DNA of 64,000 nt from Marinobacterium lacunae (GCF_000705555.1 NZ_JMQN01000011.1:62001-126000); one strand, 5' to 3'. Positions 1 through 9,041 are shown, counted from the first letter of the stretch. Numbers and translations are program-made. The notes: generated by a model not told the origin, from the letters alone.

Positions 1-29
1 CGGCCGCCTGGGCCGGTCAAGCTCGGCTA

Positions 30-923
30 TCAGAAGGGGATGATAGTCTTGATCCAGAGCGCATCGCCCTCCGGACGGTTTTCCACGGCAAACTCTTTCT
101 GGTACTTCATGGAGAAGAAGAACCCTTTACCGTTGTCATACTTGACGCTTGGGCCAAAGGCGAACGCCTGACCCTTGTTGCCGATATCCACACCGTTCAC
201 CTCATCGCCGGTTACCTGCTTGTAGCCGTAACCGCCCACACCGACGGTCCAGTTCGGGGTTACCCCCCAACCGACGGCATAATCGAAGTGGAACTCCTGA
301 CCCGACTTATAGTGGGTGTCATCGTTCTCGAAGTTGTAGTCATACATGAACTTCACATCGGCGTTCAGACCGGTCGGGTTCACCAGAGAGGCTGCATACA
401 CCGCCTGCAGCGCCCAGTAGTTACGACCGATATTAGCCAGATCGTTCTTGTCGTACTCACCGGTGGGCACGAACAGGTCGAAGCCCACGGCGCTGTGCAG
501 GTTGGGGCTGTGGTGATAGGACAGCGCAGCGGTCAGGTCGAGATCCCCCACCCCTTTGTTGCTCTGGCTGAAGCCGTTCACGGATACATCCAGATCCACC
601 AGCGGCAGCAGCGCGGCACCAAATAGCTGGCCACCTAGTATTGTCTTGTCGGTCACCCAGACCAGACGTGGCGCCAACACATTCGCCTCCAGATCGAAGT
701 CGATCGGCAGGCTGTCACCCGAGCCATCCTTGAACTCGTCGGCACTGTAGTGCTCGGCATAGATCAGCGGATAGACCCCCGGTGGCGGCAAGGCGCCCAT
801 CAGGTAGTTCTCGGCCCCCATCGGATAGTTGGAACCGCCCCCCTCCGTCGCCAGTACGTGGGTGGAACACAGCATGGCAATCGTTGCGGCAAGCGTCAGC
901 TTGGTTGGTGTGCAAACTGTCAT
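30..923 (-). CDS. Outer-membrane MetA/SphA-like channel protein of aromatic degradation clusters
   Basis: A 297-residue protein with an N-terminal signal peptide (basic start, hydrophobic stretch to about residue 25, cleavage near VLA-TE). Alternating hydrophobic/polar beta-strand segments follow, and it ends in aromatic F (IIPF), typical of outer-membrane barrels. It resembles the phenol-degradation MetA-like (SphA) family commonly encoded beside aromatic catabolic operons and thought to aid uptake of hydrophobic substrates. It is the last gene of the indole operon, 61 bases after the flavin reductase and separated from it by a strong hairpin. Channel function and indole as the passenger are inferred from family and position. 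Confidence 0.75.
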   Translation of the reverse strand: MTVCTPTKLTLAATIAMLCSTHVLATEGGGSNYPMGAENYLMGALPPPGVYPLIYAEHYSADEFKDGSGDSLPIDFDLEANVLAPRLVWVTDKTILGGQLFGAALLPLVDLDVSVNGFSQSNKGVGDLDLTAALSYHHSPNLHSAVGFDLFVPTGEYDKNDLANIGRNYWALQAVYAASLVNPTGLNADVKFMYDYNFENDDTHYKSGQEFHFDYAVGWGVTPNWTVGVGGYGYKQVTGDEVNGVDIGNKGQAFAFGPSVKYDNGKGFFFSMKYQKEFAVENRPEGDALWIKTIIPF

Positions 924-953
924 CGATTGTTTTCCTTATGTTTATATCAGGCA

Positions 954-977
954 GGCTCCGCCATTGTCGGCGGAGCC
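954..977 (-). other. Intercistronic hairpin between flavin reductase and outer-membrane gene
   Basis: A perfect 9-bp stem (GGCTCCGCC / GGCGGAGCC) with a 6-base loop. No U-run follows in the minus direction, so it is more likely a partial attenuator or mRNA-stability element than a full terminator. Confidence 0.5.
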
Positions 978-984
978 GTCAGAA

Positions 985-1515
985 TCACTCGCTCAGCAAA
1001 CGGGCGAATGTACCCCGGTAAAACAGCAGCGGATCACAGGGTTCGGAAGCGATGGCATCGACCCGCCCGACGATCAGCAGGTGATCGCCCAGCTCTTGCG
1101 TGAAGCTCACCGTGCACTCGAGATGGCCCTGAGCCCCCTTGAGCAGCGGTACGCCATGCGTATTGGTTTCAAACTCCACATCCTGAAACTTGTCCGGCAT
1201 CGGGCGGGCGAACTGCAACGCCAGCTCCTGGTGATGAGCACCGAGTATGTTGATCGCAAAGGGGTTGCCCTCTTTGAACAGCCCCACGTTGCTGGACTTC
1301 AGCGCCAGACTCCACAGCACCAGCGGCGGGTCCAGCGACAGGGATGAAAAGGAATTGGCGGTAATACCCACCGGCTTGCCGTCAAGGCCGGGGGCTGTCA
1401 CCACGGTGACACCGGTGGCAAAGAGGCCCAGGGTGTTACGCAGCTCGCGCGGGTCTATCTCGTTGGTCGGCGTGAAGGTATCACGCTCGGCCACAGCCAG
1501 GTTTGAAGTCGTCAT
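985..1515 (-). CDS. iifD: Flavin reductase component of indole monooxygenase (IifD/StyB-like)
   Basis: A 176-residue flavin reductase of the HpaC/StyB fold. It would use NAD(P)H to supply reduced FAD to the adjacent StyA-like oxygenase. Visible family features are the N-terminal LRNTLGLFATGVTVVTA segment, the GITANSFSSLSLDPPLVLWSL flavin-binding strand and a C-terminal LLFYRGTFARL strand. It starts one base after the stop of the oxygenase gene, so the two are translationally coupled, as expected for a two-component monooxygenase. Family function is secure. Assignment to indole rather than styrene rests on the neighbouring iifA and iifB genes. Confidence 0.85.
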   Translation of the reverse strand: MTTSNLAVAERDTFTPTNEIDPRELRNTLGLFATGVTVVTAPGLDGKPVGITANSFSSLSLDPPLVLWSLALKSSNVGLFKEGNPFAINILGAHHQELALQFARPMPDKFQDVEFETNTHGVPLLKGAQGHLECTVSFTQELGDHLLIVGRVDAIASEPCDPLLFYRGTFARLLSE

Positions 1516-1516
1516 A

Positions 1517-2758
1517 TCAGGCTCCTGATGCTATATGGGTCTGAACCACGTCCTGAGTGGCAGCGGCATCCTTCCACCAGGGCATGAATTGGGTCGGATC
1601 GTTGAAGCCGTTGGCGATACGCGCCGCCAGAGACGGTGATTGTTGGGCGGCGCCGAGCAACTCAAGGGTGTGCGGCTGTGGCGGGACCAGCAGGCTGTTG
1701 GTCCAATCCACCACACCATTGGCATATGACCAGTAAGCCTCGAAGGTGGCATTCATCCACTCGTCATCGAACGGCTGATCGCCCCGCGCCTGAATGGCAT
1801 CGAGGTAGATCCGGCTGCATTTGGAGGCGTTGTTGGAGCCCTGACCGGTGATCGGGTCGTTGACCACCAGCGCATCGGCAATCCCCATGATCTTGCGACC
1901 GGAGGGCAGCGTTGCAATCGGCTTGCGCACTGTCGGCGGGAAACGGCCGGCGATGATGCCGTTGTCGTCGGTCAGCTCGATACCGCGACAGCGCTCCACT
2001 TCGGCCGGAGCAAAGTTTTTGACGATCTCCAGGCTGCGCGCCAGGTGCTCTTGGGGTGTTTTGACATCCTGCCAGCAGTCCATCGGGCCACCGGGGATCC
2101 CTTCGAACACCATAATTTCGCACGGGCCGCTATTGGTCAGCGCCGGGAAGCAGAAGTACTCGCCGACACCGGGGATCAGGTTGAACGCCACGCGGGAGAA
2201 CGGCTCCATCGGCTTCATGCCGTGCACGTAAGTCAGCGCCAGTGCACGCTGGGGTTTGTCGAAGGTGGAACGCTCAGCGTCACGTTCGAACAGGCCAACT
2301 ATGTCGCCCTTGCCTGCCGCCAGCAGTACCAGATCGTAGGCTTTGGCCAGCTCTTCCAGCACATCCACGTCCACATCACGGATCTGAAGATCGCCGCCGA
2401 GACGGACAAATTCGTCCATCCATACCGGCATCTTCACACGCTGATCCACCGACTGGGCCGGCTTATCCAGACGCGCCGCCCACTCGATGAGGTTGCTACC
2501 CGCGTTGGCCGGGTCCGGCACGCGCAGGCCGATACCTTCAACCGGCGGGCAGTCGTTCTCCCAGAAATTGATTCCCAGATCGCGTTCGTTCTGCAGCGCC
2601 ATGTCGAACATGCACTGGCTGGACATCACCTTGCCAGCCTTGATCTGCTCGCCGGTGCGGTTGGACAGAATGGATACTTCATAGCCCGCCTTGAGCAGGC
2701 CGATTCCGGTCTGCAGGCCTGACTGGCCTGCGCCGACGATTGCAATTTTGCGTGTCAT
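1517..2758 (-). CDS. iifC: FAD-dependent indole/styrene-type monooxygenase, large component (IifC/StyA-like)
   Basis: A 413-residue flavoprotein of the StyA family, close to the usual length of about 415. An N-terminal Rossmann motif (IVGAGQSGLQTG, residues 7-18) binds FAD, and a conserved GQGSNNASK segment lies near residue 308. These enzymes take reduced FAD from a separate reductase and epoxidise styrene or indole. With indole the product is the 2,3-epoxide/dihydrodiol, which can otherwise form indigo. It lies between an SDR gene and the flavin reductase in the order known for the iif indole operon of Acinetobacter. No styrene-oxide isomerase or phenylacetaldehyde dehydrogenase gene is present, which argues against styrene as the substrate. 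Confidence 0.85.
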   Translation of the reverse strand: MTRKIAIVGAGQSGLQTGIGLLKAGYEVSILSNRTGEQIKAGKVMSSQCMFDMALQNERDLGINFWENDCPPVEGIGLRVPDPANAGSNLIEWAARLDKPAQSVDQRVKMPVWMDEFVRLGGDLQIRDVDVDVLEELAKAYDLVLLAAGKGDIVGLFERDAERSTFDKPQRALALTYVHGMKPMEPFSRVAFNLIPGVGEYFCFPALTNSGPCEIMVFEGIPGGPMDCWQDVKTPQEHLARSLEIVKNFAPAEVERCRGIELTDDNGIIAGRFPPTVRKPIATLPSGRKIMGIADALVVNDPITGQGSNNASKCSRIYLDAIQARGDQPFDDEWMNATFEAYWSYANGVVDWTNSLLVPPQPHTLELLGAAQQSPSLAARIANGFNDPTQFMPWWKDAAATQDVVQTHIASGA

Positions 2759-2814
2759 GGGATGACTCTCCTGAACTGTTTTTCTTGTAATGGCCCGAAG
2801 ACCTAGGCGTTGGG

Positions 2815-3618
2815 TTATTCGGCCAGCTTCGGGATAGCGGGCTCCTGCTGCTCCGGCCCAAGCGCGGAGTAGCCGCCGTCGACGGCGTAATCAGCGCCGG
2901 TGACGAAACTTGCCTTCGACGAGCAGAGGAAGGTCACCACCTGTGCAACCTCCTGCGGATCGCCCAGACGGCCCAGTATGTGGAACGGCGCAGCAACACG
3001 ATCAGCCTTTTCACGGTTGCCGCCGCTGACCTCACCGATTACACGGGACCAGGTCCAGCCCGGCGATACGGAGTTGACGCGGATGCCATCCGGCGCGAAA
3101 TCCAGTGCCATGCTGCGGGTCAGATGCTTCATTGCGGCCTTGCTCGCCGGATAGATCCAGCGACCGGTTTGGGCGGCCTGAGCCGAGATGCTGGTAAAGT
3201 TGACGATGGCACCGCGCTGGCTGGCCTTGAGCCAGGGTCTGGCCATCTTCGCTGCCATCACGGCGCTGACCAGATTGATATCCAGCGCCTTGAGCCAGTC
3301 GGCACGGGGGGAGTCCGCCCCGTCATCGATGTAGCTGCACGCCAGATTGACCAGATAATCGATACCGCCGAAATGCTCGGCGCTACGGGATACCGCAGCC
3401 TGCAGCTGGTCGTCATCGGTGATGTCGGTCTCGATGAACAGGGCCGAAGCGCCCAGCTCGTCAGCCAGCTTCGCTCCACCGACCGCGTCCAGATCCAGGA
3501 TCGCCACCTTGCCGCCCTCGGCCACGAAGGCTTTGGCCACTTCGGCACCGATCAGGGTTGCACCACCGGTAATCAGCGCCACGCCGTTAAGCGCAGCAGA
3601 GTTATTCACACCCGTCAT
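2815..3618 (-). CDS. iifB: Short-chain dehydrogenase (IifB-like, indole dihydrodiol oxidation)
   Basis: A 267-residue classical SDR. It has a variant N-terminal nucleotide motif (TGGATLIGA), the NxA-type segment replaced by VNLACS, a catalytic Ser in FTSISAQ and the YPASK Tyr-Lys pair. The C-terminus (VTGADYAVDGGY) is canonical. In the described iif pathway the SDR oxidises cis-indole-2,3-dihydrodiol to 3-hydroxyindolin-2-one with NAD+. It lies 11 bases after iifA and 56 before iifC, so it is in the same operon. The enzyme class is certain; the substrate is inferred from the operon. Confidence 0.8.
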   Translation of the reverse strand: MTGVNNSAALNGVALITGGATLIGAEVAKAFVAEGGKVAILDLDAVGGAKLADELGASALFIETDITDDDQLQAAVSRSAEHFGGIDYLVNLACSYIDDGADSPRADWLKALDINLVSAVMAAKMARPWLKASQRGAIVNFTSISAQAAQTGRWIYPASKAAMKHLTRSMALDFAPDGIRVNSVSPGWTWSRVIGEVSGGNREKADRVAAPFHILGRLGDPQEVAQVVTFLCSSKASFVTGADYAVDGGYSALGPEQQEPAIPKLAE

Positions 3619-3629
3619 GATTCACCCCC

Positions 3630-4865
3630 TCAAGCCTTGTTCGCGCTGCTGGCCCAGTTCGCCATCAGCTCATTGGAGGGCAGGGTTTCATCCAGCAGCT
3701 TCGCCGCTGTTTCGCGCCCGGCCACCGGCAGCCCTTCAGGGTCCAGCACACCGAGCTGTACCAGCACCGTGGCCTGATCCCAGTAGATGTGCTCGTGGTA
3801 GAGCTTGTCGCCGCGGAACTTCACCACCGCTACCAGCGGGATCTCCACGTACTTACCGGTCGGCGCGATGCCCGGCACCAGCCAGTCGATCTCGCGGTCG
3901 TGGGTAAAGCAGAACAGCAACTCGTCAACGATCTGGGTGTCACCGATGGTGCGGGAGATCGGAATCAGCTTGGTATCCGGCGGATTGGAGTCCACGAAGT
4001 GATGCTTGTAGAAGCGGTACAGGTCCTTGTAACCGACACCGCCTGTCAGGGTCGGAATGTGGTTAACGTAGGGCTGAGCGACCATGGTCGCCATGGTGTC
4101 ATCCACGTTGCGGGTGGAAAACTCATATTCGCAGTGCTTATCCCAGAGATAGGACAGGTCGTAGTTCGGGCCGATGGTGCGGCGCAGCGCGGTCACCGAG
4201 CGCTGATGCGCCATCAGCGCCGAGGGCTTGTGGTAGTGCTCGGACCCTGCGCGGGCAAAGGCGTGATCCGCTTCCGGGTAGAGATAGAGCTCCATGTTGT
4301 CGCGCCCCTGCAGCGCGGCAAACAGCTGGTCGCGCGCCTCGGCCGGGCAGTACTCATCCAGCTCGGCGAAATGCAGTACCAGTTTGCCCTTGATGTTGTC
4401 CGCCTCATCGAGATGGTTTTCCATCCCCATGCCGTAGTAGCCGATGGCGGCATCTACATCGCAGCGGCAGGCGCTCAGGTAGGCCAGACGGCCACCGAGG
4501 CAGAAGCCCAGCACACCAACGCCGGCAGTGAACTCATCAAGCCCCTTGAGGGCGTCGATGGTGGCGGCGATATCTTCGATACCCTTGTCCTGATCGAAGC
4601 CCTGATAGAAGCCGAACGCCTTTTTCCAGGATTCGACATCGTAGTCGAGCTCCACATTGGGCTCCTGACGCCAGAACAGATCCGGCACCACCACAACATA
4701 GCCCTCTTCCGCGTAGTAATCGGCGACCTGACGCATGGTGTCGTTGACGCCAAAAATCTCCTGCAACAGAACCAGACCCGGACCTTTTCCTGACGCCGGC
4801 ACCGATACATATGCACCGAAATTTCCGCTGCCGTCTTTAGCCGATATTGTTATTGATCTTTTCAT
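3630..4865 (-). CDS. iifA: Dienelactone-hydrolase/SnoaL fusion, IifA-like cofactor-independent oxygenase
   Basis: The 411-residue form is preferred because AGAGG sits 6 bases before this ATG; another in-frame ATG lies 15 bases upstream at 4880. The N-terminal dienelactone-hydrolase-like alpha/beta fold has an apparent triad C122 (in GFCLGG), D170 and H201. The C-terminal part from about residue 240 is an NTF2/SnoaL-like domain. This two-domain layout and its place ahead of an SDR and a StyA/StyB pair match IifA. From memory of the literature, IifA converts 3-hydroxyindolin-2-one to anthranilate without a cofactor. It is the first gene of the operon. The promoter region (4881-5087) is shared with the divergent AraC gene. 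It is not a meta-cleavage hydrolase. Confidence 0.78.
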   Translation of the reverse strand: MKRSITISAKDGSGNFGAYVSVPASGKGPGLVLLQEIFGVNDTMRQVADYYAEEGYVVVVPDLFWRQEPNVELDYDVESWKKAFGFYQGFDQDKGIEDIAATIDALKGLDEFTAGVGVLGFCLGGRLAYLSACRCDVDAAIGYYGMGMENHLDEADNIKGKLVLHFAELDEYCPAEARDQLFAALQGRDNMELYLYPEADHAFARAGSEHYHKPSALMAHQRSVTALRRTIGPNYDLSYLWDKHCEYEFSTRNVDDTMATMVAQPYVNHIPTLTGGVGYKDLYRFYKHHFVDSNPPDTKLIPISRTIGDTQIVDELLFCFTHDREIDWLVPGIAPTGKYVEIPLVAVVKFRGDKLYHEHIYWDQATVLVQLGVLDPEGLPVAGRETAAKLLDETLPSNELMANWASSANKA

Positions 4866-4925
4866 TGCGTGCCTCTGCATAGAATTTATTCAGAACCGTC
4901 GATTCATACTTGCAAAGGCATTTCA

Positions 4926-4967
4926 GACTTACGCGCCGAATATGGCAGCCACTATCCACTTAGTGCG
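4926..4967 (-). promoter_or_regulatory. Putative iif operon promoter with one XylS-type half-site
   Basis: Read on the minus strand, CGCA-N6-GGATA (4967-4953) is followed 21 bases later by TAAGTC (4931-4926) as a possible -10. This geometry resembles AraC/XylS-dependent promoters in which the proximal half-site covers the -35 position. No good distal half-site is visible 20-22 bases upstream. The GCCACTATCCAC core recurs upstream of benA. Confidence 0.45.
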
Positions 4968-5087
4968 AAAAATTCAACACGCCGATTAAATAACCGGTAT
5001 AAACTTGTTTATGATGGCGTTGGGTTAAATAGCAGCAGAGACTGCTACATAAACAATAAAAATGCCCCAACAGTTGAGAAGTAGCCG

Positions 5088-6098
5088 ATGTCACGCAAAG
5101 ACGCACCGCCGCCGTTTCTGGCGGGCGTACTCTTGGACCAGCCGGATCTGCTGGTTGTCGATTCAGACGATGCCGATGAGGTAAAAGACAAGGTAGGTCA
5201 GTCGTTCAAACCGCATCAGTTCGAGCTGCTCCGCAGCCCGGAGGATCTGCACTCGCGCCTGCATCAGTTCGCGCTGGGAAAGCTCTCGCTCCACCGCCTC
5301 AAATACGGTGGAGAGGTCAGTGTCGATCCGGACAAACTGGAGGATTTTTTCCTCGTCCAGATGCCACTTGCCGGCAGTGCCGAGATCAGCTGCGACAGCG
5401 ACACCATCCTGACCTCCGCCCAGACAGGGGTGATCATCAGCCCGACCCAACGGCTGCGTATGCGCTACCACCCGGATTGCGACCAGCTGATGCTGCGCAT
5501 CGACAGAGCCGAGCTTGAACAGCTCTGCAGCCGCTATCTGGGCCATCCTCTAAAACAACCGCTGACCTTCAGCAACGCCTTTGACTGGCGCGGACTGCCG
5601 GCCTGGCACTACGCACTCGAGTACATCATCCGAATTCAGAAAGAAGCCCCCGAGAGCCTGCATGAGCGCCTGATACTGCAGCAACTCGAAGAGCTGCTGA
5701 TCGCCACACTACTGAGCCAGCAACCGCACAACTACTCTGACCAGCTAGCACAGGATGGCCGTGCTTTGGCCCCGCGGCACGTCAAGCGCGTAGAGGAGTA
5801 TATCGACGCCCACGCCCATGAAACCCTGACCCCGTCGCAGCTTGCGGAAATTGCAGGGGTGAGCCTGCGCACGCTCTACTCCGGATTTCACGAGTTTCGC
5901 CAGACAGGCCCGATGGAATATCTACGCAGTGTGCGCCTGCAGCGTGTCCGGGAAAACCTGCTCGCCCCCGACAACACGCTCTCGGTCACCGAGGCCGCGA
6001 TGAAATGGGGGTTCAGTCACATGGGTCGGTTCAGTCAGGCATATCAGCAGCTCTATGGTGAAAAGCCCAGCGAGACGTTGCGCAAGGCGCAGGCCTAA
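5088..6098 (+). CDS. AraC/XylS-family activator, probable regulator of the indole operon
   Basis: A 336-residue protein. The N-terminal about 220 residues form an AraC-ligand-type sensing domain. The C-terminal double helix-turn-helix is clear: LTPSQLAEIAGVSLRTLYSGF for the first and SVTEAAMKWGFSHMGRFSQAY for the second, ending in the FGEKPSETL-like tail (here YGEKPSETL). GAGAAG lies upstream of the ATG. It is divergent from iifA and shares its 222-base intergenic region, so it most likely activates the indole operon. It is a paralogue of the AraC protein at 13294-14454; both carry an SQPHNYSD or QQPHNYSD motif before the DNA-binding domain. The effector is unknown and indole is a reasonable guess. 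Confidence 0.85.
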   Translation: MSRKDAPPPFLAGVLLDQPDLLVVDSDDADEVKDKVGQSFKPHQFELLRSPEDLHSRLHQFALGKLSLHRLKYGGEVSVDPDKLEDFFLVQMPLAGSAEISCDSDTILTSAQTGVIISPTQRLRMRYHPDCDQLMLRIDRAELEQLCSRYLGHPLKQPLTFSNAFDWRGLPAWHYALEYIIRIQKEAPESLHERLILQQLEELLIATLLSQQPHNYSDQLAQDGRALAPRHVKRVEEYIDAHAHETLTPSQLAEIAGVSLRTLYSGFHEFRQTGPMEYLRSVRLQRVRENLLAPDNTLSVTEAAMKWGFSHMGRFSQAYQQLYGEKPSETLRKAQA

Positions 6099-6113
6099 GC
6101 CCCGCCTTGCGCC
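6081..6113. terminator. Weak hairpin between convergent araC and dctM genes
   Basis: GCGCAAGGC and GCCTTGCGC form a 9-bp stem with a 15-base loop that overlaps the end of the AraC gene. There is no convincing U-run, so terminator function is uncertain. Confidence 0.3.
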
Positions 6114-6129
6114 TATTGGGGGGTATTTA

Positions 6130-7389
6130 TTAAATCAGCGCCGTGACCAGCTCGGGTATTGCCGCCAGCAAAACCAATGTCACCAGCGTTGCAAACAGGA
6201 AAGGCATCAGCGAACGGAATATCTTCATTGGCGGCACGCCGGTCATGGAGCTGCCAATGAACAAACCCGCCCCCACCGGCGGCGTTAATAATCCCATCAC
6301 CAGTGTCAGACAGACGACAACACCAAACTGATAGGGGCTGATACCGAACTGCTGCTGTGCAATCGGCAGAAGAATTGGCACCACCAGAATCAGTGCCGCG
6401 ATGCCATCAAGTACCATGCCGATCAGTATCAGCACACCGATCACCATCAACAGAAAGGTGAACGGATCGCTGGTCTGCTGGGCTATCCAGCCGGCGGCGG
6501 CCTGCGGCAGCTGTTCATAGACAACCACCCAACCGAAGACACCCGCGGCGGAGATCAGCATCACCACCATGCCGGAGTTAAGCGCCGTGCGCTTTAGGAT
6601 CTCAGGTAGATGGTTCAGCTCCAGATCCTTGTACACGTACTTGCCGATCAGCAGCGCGCCGAGGGAGGCCAATGCCGCGGATTCCGTCGGTGTTGCAAGG
6701 CCGGTGAGGATGCCGCCAATAATCACCACCGGAATCAACCCGGCCGGTAACCCCATGAGGAAAAACTCTACCGACTGCTTACGGCTGGGCCACTCCCCTT
6801 TCGGGTATTGCTGGACCAGTCCGATCACGGCGATCACCAAAAAGAAGAGAAACGACATGATGATGCCCGGCAAGATACCGGCGATAAACATCTCGGCGAT
6901 CGGCACCTGCGCCAACACACCATAGAGCACGAACAGCATGGAGGGCGGAATGATCGGCGAGAGCAACCCACCGGCGGCGGTAATCGCTGCAGCATAGGCA
7001 CTGTCATACCCCTCTTTTTCCATGGCGGGCACCATGGCGCGAGACATGATCGCAATCTGTGAAGCGGCAGAGCCCATGATCGCGGCCATCATCATGTTGG
7101 CCACCAGATTGATATAGGCAAGCCCCCCTCGGAAACCACCGACCAGAATGCGTGACATGTTGATCAGGCGTGACGTCAGACCACCCTCGTTCATCAACTC
7201 GCCGGCCAGCATAAACAGCGGAATCGCCATCAGGCCGTAGCTGTCGATGGCGCTGAACAGCTGCTGGGGATAGGAGTCGAACAGCACGGCATTGCCGGAG
7301 GTCCAGATGTACCAGAGAGATGTCAGTGCCAATACCAGTGCAATTGGAACTGCACAAAACAGCAGAATAAAAAAGGGTATAAACGTCAT
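6130..7389 (-). CDS. dctM: TRAP transporter large membrane subunit (DctM family)
   Basis: A 419-residue, strongly hydrophobic protein with about 12 membrane segments. It has the DctM-type features GLMAIPLFMLAGELMNEGG near residue 50 and FSPIIPPS-like LLSPIIPPSMLFVLYG near 145. It forms the ion-coupled translocation channel of a tripartite solute importer. Its start overlaps the stop of the small-subunit gene by 4 bases (ATGA). It is the last gene of the probable antABC-dioxygenase-TRAP operon, which suggests import of anthranilate or another aromatic acid. The substrate is inferred only from position. Confidence 0.88.
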   Translation of the reverse strand: MTFIPFFILLFCAVPIALVLALTSLWYIWTSGNAVLFDSYPQQLFSAIDSYGLMAIPLFMLAGELMNEGGLTSRLINMSRILVGGFRGGLAYINLVANMMMAAIMGSAASQIAIMSRAMVPAMEKEGYDSAYAAAITAAGGLLSPIIPPSMLFVLYGVLAQVPIAEMFIAGILPGIIMSFLFFLVIAVIGLVQQYPKGEWPSRKQSVEFFLMGLPAGLIPVVIIGGILTGLATPTESAALASLGALLIGKYVYKDLELNHLPEILKRTALNSGMVVMLISAAGVFGWVVVYEQLPQAAAGWIAQQTSDPFTFLLMVIGVLILIGMVLDGIAALILVVPILLPIAQQQFGISPYQFGVVVCLTLVMGLLTPPVGAGLFIGSSMTGVPPMKIFRSLMPFLFATLVTLVLLAAIPELVTALI

Positions 7390-7934
7390 GCTCTGGCACT
7401 CCTGTATATAGGTATACTGAAAATTTTAAGCGCCAAATTATTTAATGAATGAACAGTAAGCGAGATCGAAAATAACGGAACGATTAGCCAGGGCCATATT
7501 TTAAGCATCCCTAGCGTGTTCGTTTTTTCCGAGTATATAAAGTTAAACGTTTCGGCCTGAAACGCCTTGATATTGAAGCCGTTCGCGATCAGCGTCGGCG
7601 GGTCCATCCAGCGCCAGCAAAGCACCAGCAGAATCAGTGCGAAGAGCAAAACCATCAGGTCTGCAAACAGGCTCATCCAGTAACGCCCGCGCTCACCAAG
7701 CTTATCGATCAGAATCGTGACCGTAATCGCATCACGTTGCTTGAGCACCACCGAGGTGGCCAGAAAGGTGGACCAGATCATGGCGTAGATCGCCAGCTCG
7801 TCGACCCAGTAGATCGCCATGCCGACCGCTCGGGTCAGTATATTGAGCAGAATCAGCAGCGTGACGGCTGCAGCCAGCACCGCCGCCAACCCTATCTCGA
7901 GACGGGCCAGCCCATCGGACAACTTTTGCAACAT
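7386..7934 (-). CDS. dctQ: TRAP transporter small membrane subunit (DctQ family)
   Basis: A 182-residue protein with four predicted membrane helices, including the family-typical WVDELAIYAMIWSTFLATS segment around residue 40. GGGAG lies 6 bases before the ATG. It sits between the binding protein (58-base gap) and DctM (4-base overlap), the standard TRAP gene order. It associates with DctM in the inner membrane. Confidence 0.85.
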   Translation of the reverse strand: MLQKLSDGLARLEIGLAAVLAAAVTLLILLNILTRAVGMAIYWVDELAIYAMIWSTFLATSVVLKQRDAITVTILIDKLGERGRYWMSLFADLMVLLFALILLVLCWRWMDPPTLIANGFNIKAFQAETFNFIYSEKTNTLGMLKIWPWLIVPLFSISLTVHSLNNLALKIFSIPIYRSARA

Positions 7935-7992
7935 AGCGTACTCCCGGTCTTCGCGGCCTGAACCGCGAAGACCTCATGCTATAGGTTTTGAA

Positions 7993-8976
7993 TCAGCTGC
8001 CTTTGATCTCGGCTGCTGCCTGACGCAGTTTGCCCAGCGATTTTGCTTTCTCCGACCAGGTCGCTTCCCACTGGTTGATCGCTTCGGCGAAATCCTGCTC
8101 GCCCGCTTCGCGAATCTTGATATTCTGCGCCCGCAGCTGCTTCTCCTGATCTTTCTCCTTGGCCTGGAAATGATCGATTACCGCATCAAGCTGTTCACGC
8201 ATGCTGGTTTGCAGCAGCTCGCGCTCAGCCGGGGTCAGCCCCTTCCAGACACGACCGGACACCACGCCAACCATCGGGAACATCATGTGGTTGGAGATCA
8301 GCAGGTTGTCGGCACGCTCGTAGAACTTGAAGATAAGCATCGAATCGAAATCCATGTCGATGGCATCGATCTGGCCGTTGGCGAGCGCGTCATACACTTC
8401 CGGCAGCGGCAGCGGAACGGGCGCCGCACCCACATCCAGATAGAAGTCACGGATCGGCTCGAACGGGGTGATACGCAACTTGCGACCGGAGAGGTCCGCA
8501 GGGCCCGCCGCCGTATCGCGACTGAGGACCTGGCGCATGCCGGCCATGCCATAGCCGATACCGACCAGCCCCACTTCGGCAGGCAGCTGATCGAGCAGTG
8601 AGCGCGCGGCATCGGATTTCAAGAGCGACGCCGCCTGATCGATGTTATCGACCAGATAAGGTGCATAGAGGGCACCGAAATCGGGTACACGGTTAGAGAT
8701 CTCCGCCACCGTGAGGAACGCCATGTCCAGCGCGCCGGTCTGCAGCTGCTGCACCATCTCCGCTTCGTTGCCCAGCTGGCGGGCGGGATACACCGCTACG
8801 CTGTGCTCGCCGTCTGACTTGGCCTTGACCTCATCGGCAAAGGCATAAGCGGCCTTGGTCCAGTCATGGCTTGGCGGTGTGATCAGCCCCAGCTTGAACT
8901 CTTTTGCCTGTACCGGTGCTACAGCAAGCGCTACACCCACGGTCAGAATTGACGCCACGCGTTTCATAATCGACAT
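7993..8976 (-). CDS. dctP: TRAP transporter periplasmic solute-binding protein (DctP family)
   Basis: A 327-residue protein beginning at the ATG of MSIMKRVA, preceded by AGGAG at 7 bases; a longer reading frame to 9045 would bury the signal peptide. The signal peptide is followed by mature KEFKLGLITPPSHDWTKAA. It has the DctP-type central segments QLQTGALDMAF and LSGRKLRI, the latter carrying the conserved Arg that usually contacts substrate carboxylates. It lies 66 bases downstream of a catechol 2,3-dioxygenase gene in the ant operon. An aromatic carboxylate such as anthranilate is a plausible ligand. Confidence 0.87.
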   Translation of the reverse strand: MSIMKRVASILTVGVALAVAPVQAKEFKLGLITPPSHDWTKAAYAFADEVKAKSDGEHSVAVYPARQLGNEAEMVQQLQTGALDMAFLTVAEISNRVPDFGALYAPYLVDNIDQAASLLKSDAARSLLDQLPAEVGLVGIGYGMAGMRQVLSRDTAAGPADLSGRKLRITPFEPIRDFYLDVGAAPVPLPLPEVYDALANGQIDAIDMDFDSMLIFKFYERADNLLISNHMMFPMVGVVSGRVWKGLTPAERELLQTSMREQLDAVIDHFQAKEKDQEKQLRAQNIKIREAGEQDFAEAINQWEATWSEKAKSLGKLRQAAAEIKGS

Positions 8977-9041
8977 GTTATGACTCCTACTCGTTTGAAA
9001 AATATCGAGAACCGGCCGGGCTCGGCCCGACCGATCCGTTA

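Noticed and set aside
1517-2758. Styrene degradation as the role of the StyA/StyB pair
   Set aside because: No styrene-oxide isomerase, phenylacetaldehyde dehydrogenase or StySR genes are present. The SDR plus IifA-like neighbours point to indole.
3789-4793. 334-codon plus-strand open frame opposite iifA
   Set aside because: Antisense shadow with no recognisable fold. iifA on the minus strand has intact catalytic motifs.
3630-4865. The alpha/beta hydrolase as the missing DmpD (muconic semialdehyde hydrolase)
   Set aside because: It has a Cys nucleophile (GFCLGG) of dienelactone-hydrolase type and a SnoaL domain, whereas DmpD uses Ser. It also sits in the indole operon.
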